Assembly: GCF_000247695.1 (NCBI RefSeq)
Contig: NW_004624781.1
Coordinates: forward strand, 9,303,339-9,367,338
DNA length: 64,000 nt
Direction of reading: 5' to 3'
DNA from: Heterocephalus glaber
Taxonomy: Eukaryota; Chordata; Mammalia; Rodentia; Bathyergidae
Shown here: piece after piece, positions 60,021-64,000 of the stretch
How positions within the stretch are numbered: the first letter of the stretch is position 1
Layout: every line of letters begins with the position of its first letter
The notes under the pieces: model-generated
Seen by the model: only the letters and a program-made list of their open reading frames with translations
Database searches by the model: none
Told to the model about the DNA's origin: nothing
Program-made: the position numbers and the translations under genes

Positions 60021-60592
60021 ATATACATGGATCTGGAACAGAGCCCTGGATGAAAGTTGGAAGAGTACTGGTGAAAGCCTGAGAAGCCCAGAAGAAAACC
60101 GTTTATGAAGTTGGATGGTCTTTGAGGATGCTATATATGTGGATTTAAGGAAACTAAGGAAAATCTTGGGAAATTGGAGGAAAGGGGATTCATGTTAGTA
60201 GTAGCAGAAAATTTATCAACAGTATTGCTTACACTACAGAAAGTAGAAAAAGTGCCTCAAGAACTGGGGTGACCCAGAGGGGATTTCCAGGCCTCGTGCT
60301 AAATGTGCCTCCTGGATTCTTCCTGCTCCTTACACTAACACGCAAGAGAGAATAAGATAAAGAACTATGAAAGAAGGAATCAATAATTGCTTTTGAAAAT
60401 TCTCAGATCTCAGATGACAAATGATGTTAAAATTTAAAAATAGCTTCAAGGCAAATATAAAATCTAGGGCACTTCCAGAAAAACATGGTCTCAAGTTAAT
60501 CTCAAATAAGACAGAGGCTCATTTTGAAGGGGTTTGGGAATATAGTTTTTGTCTACTGGCATGAACATCAATGAGCTTTTCAGGATATTCAC

Positions 60593-60677
60593 TTTTTTTT
60601 TGGTACTGGGGATCAAACTCAGGTCTTTGTGCTTGCTGGGCAGGCAGTGGAACTACTGAGCTAAATCCCTGGCCCCT
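60593..60677 (-). repeat. ID-type SINE with target duplication
   Basis: GGTACTGGGGATCAAACTCAGG to GAGCTAAATCCCTGGCC, between GGATATTCAC at 60,583-60,592 and 60,678-60,687. Confidence 0.92.
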
Positions 60678-61602
60678 GGATATTCACATTTTTAAAAAAC
60701 TATGTTGGCAGAAACACGGCCAACAGTGTAATTACACCAAAAGGACAAAGTACAAAGAGGCCTTTGCACCCCCAGATTTCTACAAACAGGAAACAGGCTG
60801 AGAAAAACCACTCAGCTGGCAACACATGCTACCTTTCACAAACAAAGAATAACTCAGAGGGCAGAGCCAAGAGCCCAGAAAACATAGCCAAGAGCCAAGA
60901 ATTTTTCCCAAGCCTTGAGTACTTATCAAGGAGCTGCCAACTTATATCTCATTGGATTTTAGAATTGCTATGAACTCTCATGTCTTCCATTTCTGCACTT
61001 TTTGACAGGAGGATCTACAGAAATTATCCTACATCTGTTGTTCCATTGTACTTGTGGGGAGCAAATAACTTGCCTTTAATTCATAGGTCTTGAACTACTG
61101 AGTGTAAGGAATACCACCAGAACTACCCCAAGAGGGTGAGCCCTCCAACGTTCTATCAGGTCCCATGTGACCTACTGAATATGGCAAATGTGAAAGGATG
61201 TGACTTCTGAGGCTAGCTTATAGATTTATTTCTGCCTGGTGCACTTGCACTTGCTCATGCACTATCTGTCACTTGCTCTGGGGAAAAATAACTGCCCCAA
61301 CATTAATTAAGATACTCAAGCAGCCCTACAGAGAGGCCCATGCAGTGACAAACGGAGGCCTCTTGCCACTCACCAGCCATGGGACAGACAGACTCTAGGA
61401 ACACGAGTGAGCCATCTCCAAAGCACTTCTTCCAATCCCAGAGAATCCTTCATACCATTGCAGCACCTTCTCTGCAAGCTTCTGAGACTCTGCACCACAT
61501 GCACCCAACTATATTACTCCTCGCTTCCTGAACCTTAGAAAATGGGAGGTGGTGTTTGTTCATTTAAGCTGCAAGAGATAACTAAAATATCATTTCTCAT
61601 AG

Positions 61603-61797
61603 TGTGTGTGTGTGTGTATGTGGTACTGGGGACTGAGCTCAGGGGCACTTCTACCACTGAGCTACTTCCCCAAACCTTTGTATTTTTTGAGATAGGGTCT
61701 TGCTAAGATTACAAGAAAGGACTTGAACTTGCAATCCTCCTGCCTCAGCCTTCCTCAGTGCTAGGATTCCAGGCATGCACCACCAGGCCCAGCCATT
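61603..61797 (-). repeat. (GT)n plus B1-ID dimer (reverse)
   Basis: GT run, ID (GGTACTGGGGACTGAGCTC, TACCACTGAGCTACTTCC), then B1 (GAGATAGGGTCTTGCTAAG to CAGGCATGCACCACCAGGCCC). Confidence 0.85.
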
Positions 61798-61879
61798 TTT
61801 CATAATCTTGTGTCCACTGTTACGTTAAAAGGTCAATATTTGAAGGCTCCTGTTGAATGAGATTTTTCTCTATTACACA

Positions 61880-62133
61880 TCCAAAAAATACATGTTTTTA
61901 TCAGAATATTTTATTTCAAGAGTTAACACTTTTTCCAAAAAGTAGAAACAATAGCTACTTCCCTGAGTATAAAGAACTAATTCTACAATAAGACAGTTAC
62001 AAAATTAAGCAAGTAGAGGTACATACTTTTCTGCATTCATTGTACTCTATTACAAATTTCTTCTTAAAAAGCTCATGTATTTTGGTACTTTAATATTTCA
62101 AAATGTTTATTTTGCACCTGTGATGTTAAGAGA
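61880..62133 (-). terminator. LACTB: LACTB 3' UTR with candidate polyadenylation signals
   Basis: AT-rich sequence after the LACTB stop. Minus-strand AATAAA occurs at 62,111-62,106, which looks too close to the stop to be the main signal, and again near 61,917-61,912. The second would give a 3' UTR of about 240 nt that stops before the SINE cluster at 61.6-61.8 kb. The choice between them is inference. Confidence 0.5.
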
Positions 62134-62653
62134 TCAGTCTGATCTGTCTTTATCAAATTCCAGGGCAATCTTTAAAGCAGTGCTATTGAGGCCGACAGAT
62201 TGCATGTTACAGATGACAGAAACAATTATTCCTCTTGGGGGAACCTTGTTATTCATGGTATCCACTTCTTCAGGAAGAACCAGCAGGACACTACTGGCAC
62301 CCACTGCACCTCCAGTATGGGAGGCATAATGCCGCTGCTTCCTACAAGAACCGTATGTCTGTTTCTTTTCTACCACACCCCATGCCATTGCGTATTTACC
62401 ATCTTTATCCCAAGACATCTCTGTGTTAGGGACAGGTGTCCACATCATAACCATTGTTTCTGGTTTGAGATATCCAGGTAAAAAATTTTCATGTGAGTTC
62501 TTAAACAGCCCAACTTGGTAACTGTACAGCATTGCATTCCCAAATTTCAGAAGGTCACCCACTGTAGACAGAAATCCACCACCAGCCCATTTATAGGAGT
62601 TATCCACATAAGGTGTGTTGACAAGGCGTTGCTTTTTATTGTAAACATAAAAT
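62134..62653 (-). CDS. LACTB: LACTB last coding exon (serine beta-lactamase-like protein)
   Basis: Mitochondrial intermembrane-space serine peptidase-like protein related to class C beta-lactamases and penicillin-binding proteins. In mammals it forms filaments and affects lipid metabolism. The exon follows a TTTTAG acceptor at 62,654-62,655 (minus strand) in phase with FYVYNKK. It encodes about 172 residues, the C-terminal third of a protein of about 547 aa, and ends FDKDRSD then TGA at 62,136-62,134. Visible landmarks are NSYKWAGGGFLSTVGDLLKF, GYLKPETMVMMW, and SHTGGAVGASS. The HTG in the last takes the place of the KTG third active-site motif of the fold. The SxxK and YxN motifs lie in upstream exons beyond the window. 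The frame is intact throughout, and convergence with RPS27L matches human synteny. Confidence 0.96.
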
Positions 62654-62927
62654 CTAAAATGAAATAAGAATGGTCATTAAAAACTTAATAATCTATTATT
62701 GACTTTACATATGATAATGAATAGGAAAATGTATACATGAGACAGATGGTATTTCAACACAGTGATCATACATTAACTAAAAATAACCACTAATTTTCAG
62801 TATGATTCAGCAATGAGTGACACAGAGGTAACTGAGTAATTTAATTATCTAGTGAATTAAAACATAGAAAGTGTTTGTTTTCTATTGGAATTGCTTGCCT
62901 GTACTGAGTGTTATCAAATTAATTTTA

Positions 62928-63092
62928 CTGATTGATTGATTGACTGATTGATTGAGACAGGGTCTTATTATGCAGTGCGGACTGGCCTTGAACTCACTAT
63001 GTAGCCCAGGCTGGCCTTGAACTCATAGCAATCCTCCTGCCTTAGCCTCCCAAGTGCTGGGATCACAGGTGTGTGCCATCACACCCGGCATA
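62928..63092 (-). repeat. B1 SINE with (ATTG)n tail
   Basis: TGATTGATTGATTGACTGATT tail, GAGACAGGGTCTTATTATG, a duplicated TGGCCTTGAACTCA unit, CTTAGCCTCCCAAGTGCTGGG. Confidence 0.88.
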
Positions 63093-63118
63093 TCAAATTT
63101 GAATACCTACAAAAAATG

Positions 63119-63160
63119 TGCTGATACCCCAGCACTCGGGAGGCTGAGGCAGAAGAATCA
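63119..63160 (+). repeat. B1 fragment
   Basis: ACCCCAGCACTCGGGAGGCTG and AGGCAGAAGAATC only. Confidence 0.65.
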
Positions 63161-63269
63161 GAAAGAGGATAAAAATACCATACAAATATCATGTACAATG
63201 ATGTGACATGGTACTTCATCTGCACAGTGAGAGAGGCTGGAGTTAGCAAGCCTCAGTTTAACGCTTATC

Positions 63270-63360
63270 TTTTTTGGGGGGGGCGGGGTACCAGGGATTG
63301 AACTCAGGACCTTGCGCTTGCAAGGCAGGCAATGGAACCACTGAGCTAAATCCCTGGCCC
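63270..63360 (-). repeat. ID-type SINE with long target duplication
   Basis: GGTACCAGGGATTGAACTCAGG to GAGCTAAATCCCTGGCCC. The flank TAGCAAGCCTCAGTTTAA occurs at 63,244-63,261 and 63,361-63,378; a few extra bases separate the left copy from the T-run. Confidence 0.9.
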
Positions 63361-63414
63361 TAGCAAGCCTCAGTTTAAATCTCAACTTTCACCCCTATTA
63401 CCTATGCTTGTTTT

Positions 63415-63870
63415 ATTTGGTTAATAAGTATTTATATAGTTCTTCCTGTATGCCACACATTGTTCTAAGAAGTACATAAATATAAACTAACTTATTCTTG
63501 TCACAATGTTAGAAGTTAGGTACTATTATAAATTCCTATTTTTGGTAGGGGTAGTGGGAGGGGCAGGGGAAAGGAAAGAAGGGAAAGGAAAAATGATGAG
63601 AAATGGAAAAAAATGGAAAAGTCTTTGTAAATAGGGAAGGGTGGAGGGGGTGAAGGGAGGGCTAGGAATGGGGAAAAAATAAGAACCAGGATGCATTATG
63701 TAAAGGTACAATTCCCAATGAGAAATGTAATTGTGTTGTATACCTAAAATGTACCAATAAAAGAATTTAACAACAACAAAAATTCCTATTTTTACAGGGT
63801 GATGAGATCAAACAGCTTTAAGTGGCAGAGTTGGATTTAAGCCGAGGTAGTCTGATATTTTTATTGCCTC
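63415..63870 (-). repeat. MIR/L2-like repeat split by an L1 insertion
   Basis: Left part: GTATTTATATAGTTCTTCC and ATGCCACACATTGTTCTAAG. Right part: TGGCAGAGTTGGATTTAAGCC and GAGGTAGTCTGATATTT. The two read as one ancient reverse repeat once the L1 at 63,544-63,779 is removed. Confidence 0.6.
63544..63779 (+). mobile_element. 5'-truncated L1 3' UTR copy inside a MIR/L2-like repeat
   Basis: About 236 bp of the same L1 3' UTR ending CCAATAAAAGAATTTAAC plus CAA-rich tail. The duplication AAATTCCTATTTTT lies at 63,530-63,543 and 63,780-63,793. The flanks rejoin as one older repeat, so the insertion broke it. Confidence 0.92.
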
Positions 63871-64000
63871 TCTGCTTCATCATCCTAACTTGTAAAATGG
63901 GAATTTAAATACTTTTCAGAGTTTGGAATATGTGTATAAAGCACTTTGCATACTGAAATAATAATTTTATTTATTACAAATTACATTACTCTTCTTTCTT

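Larger units (their letters stand above)
55106..61602. other. intergenic region between ERVL and LACTB 3' end
   Basis: No gene recognised. A short tandem duplication of a 25-27 bp unit (TATCTATCTAC...AATATA) lies at about 56,078-56,127. Stretches 55,110-56,180, 58,500-58,860, 58,925-59,730, 60,030-60,580 and 60,690-61,600 show no repeat I can name and no coding frame with a known domain. Confidence 0.6.
62654..64000 (-). other. LACTB: LACTB intron upstream of the last exon
   Basis: Intronic sequence containing a minus-strand B1, an ID element and a 5'-truncated L1 inserted in an old MIR/L2-like repeat. I see no further LACTB exon before the window ends. Confidence 0.7.

Overview
This is a mammalian nuclear genomic window, almost certainly from a non-murid rodent. 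The evidence is three spliced vertebrate genes, mammal-wide MIR, L2 and hAT relics, and a dense load of B1 (7SL-derived) and ID-like (tRNA-derived) SINEs. Some SINEs are fused as B1+ID dimers. The youngest tRNA-SINE family ends in GGTACC plus an A-tail and often has intact target-site duplications. From memory this SINE type fits a beaver-like (Castor) lineage, but I hold that only weakly.

The locus is syntenic with human 15q22 in the order RAB8B, RPS27L, LACTB. At 21.3-21.4 kb on the minus strand lies the first coding exon of RAB8B in a CpG island; everything to its left is RAB8B intron 1, filled with repeats. From 21.7 to 45.2 kb is intergenic DNA with no gene I can support. RPS27L is complete on the plus strand, with four coding exons between 45,356 and 48,111, a CpG-island promoter and a polyadenylation signal. 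At 62,134-62,653 on the minus strand is the last coding exon of LACTB; the DNA to its right is the upstream LACTB intron.

Between RPS27L and LACTB sits a nearly complete but decayed class III (ERVL) provirus at 48,643-55,105. It has two LTRs, a tRNA-Leu primer binding site, gag, pro, RT, RNase H, integrase and dUTPase remnants, and no visible env. A near-matching 5-bp duplication flanks it. Three 5'-truncated L1 insertions of one family, all on the plus strand and all with target-site duplications, end at about 6.07, 33.07 and 63.78 kb. Older L1, hAT and Tigger-like relics are scattered through the window.

The three host genes are not an operon and do not act in one pathway. RAB8B is a vesicle-traffic GTPase, RPS27L a zinc-finger ribosomal protein paralogue, and LACTB a mitochondrial serine beta-lactamase-like protein. 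I see no new molecular system. The best leads are regulatory: a p53-like full site in RPS27L intron 1 and an ETS plus ACTACAA (ZNF143-type) cluster at RAB8B. The transposon structures are also informative: the ERVL dUTPase, a 36-nt U2 snRNA retro-fragment, and an internal L1 patch inside an older repeat.
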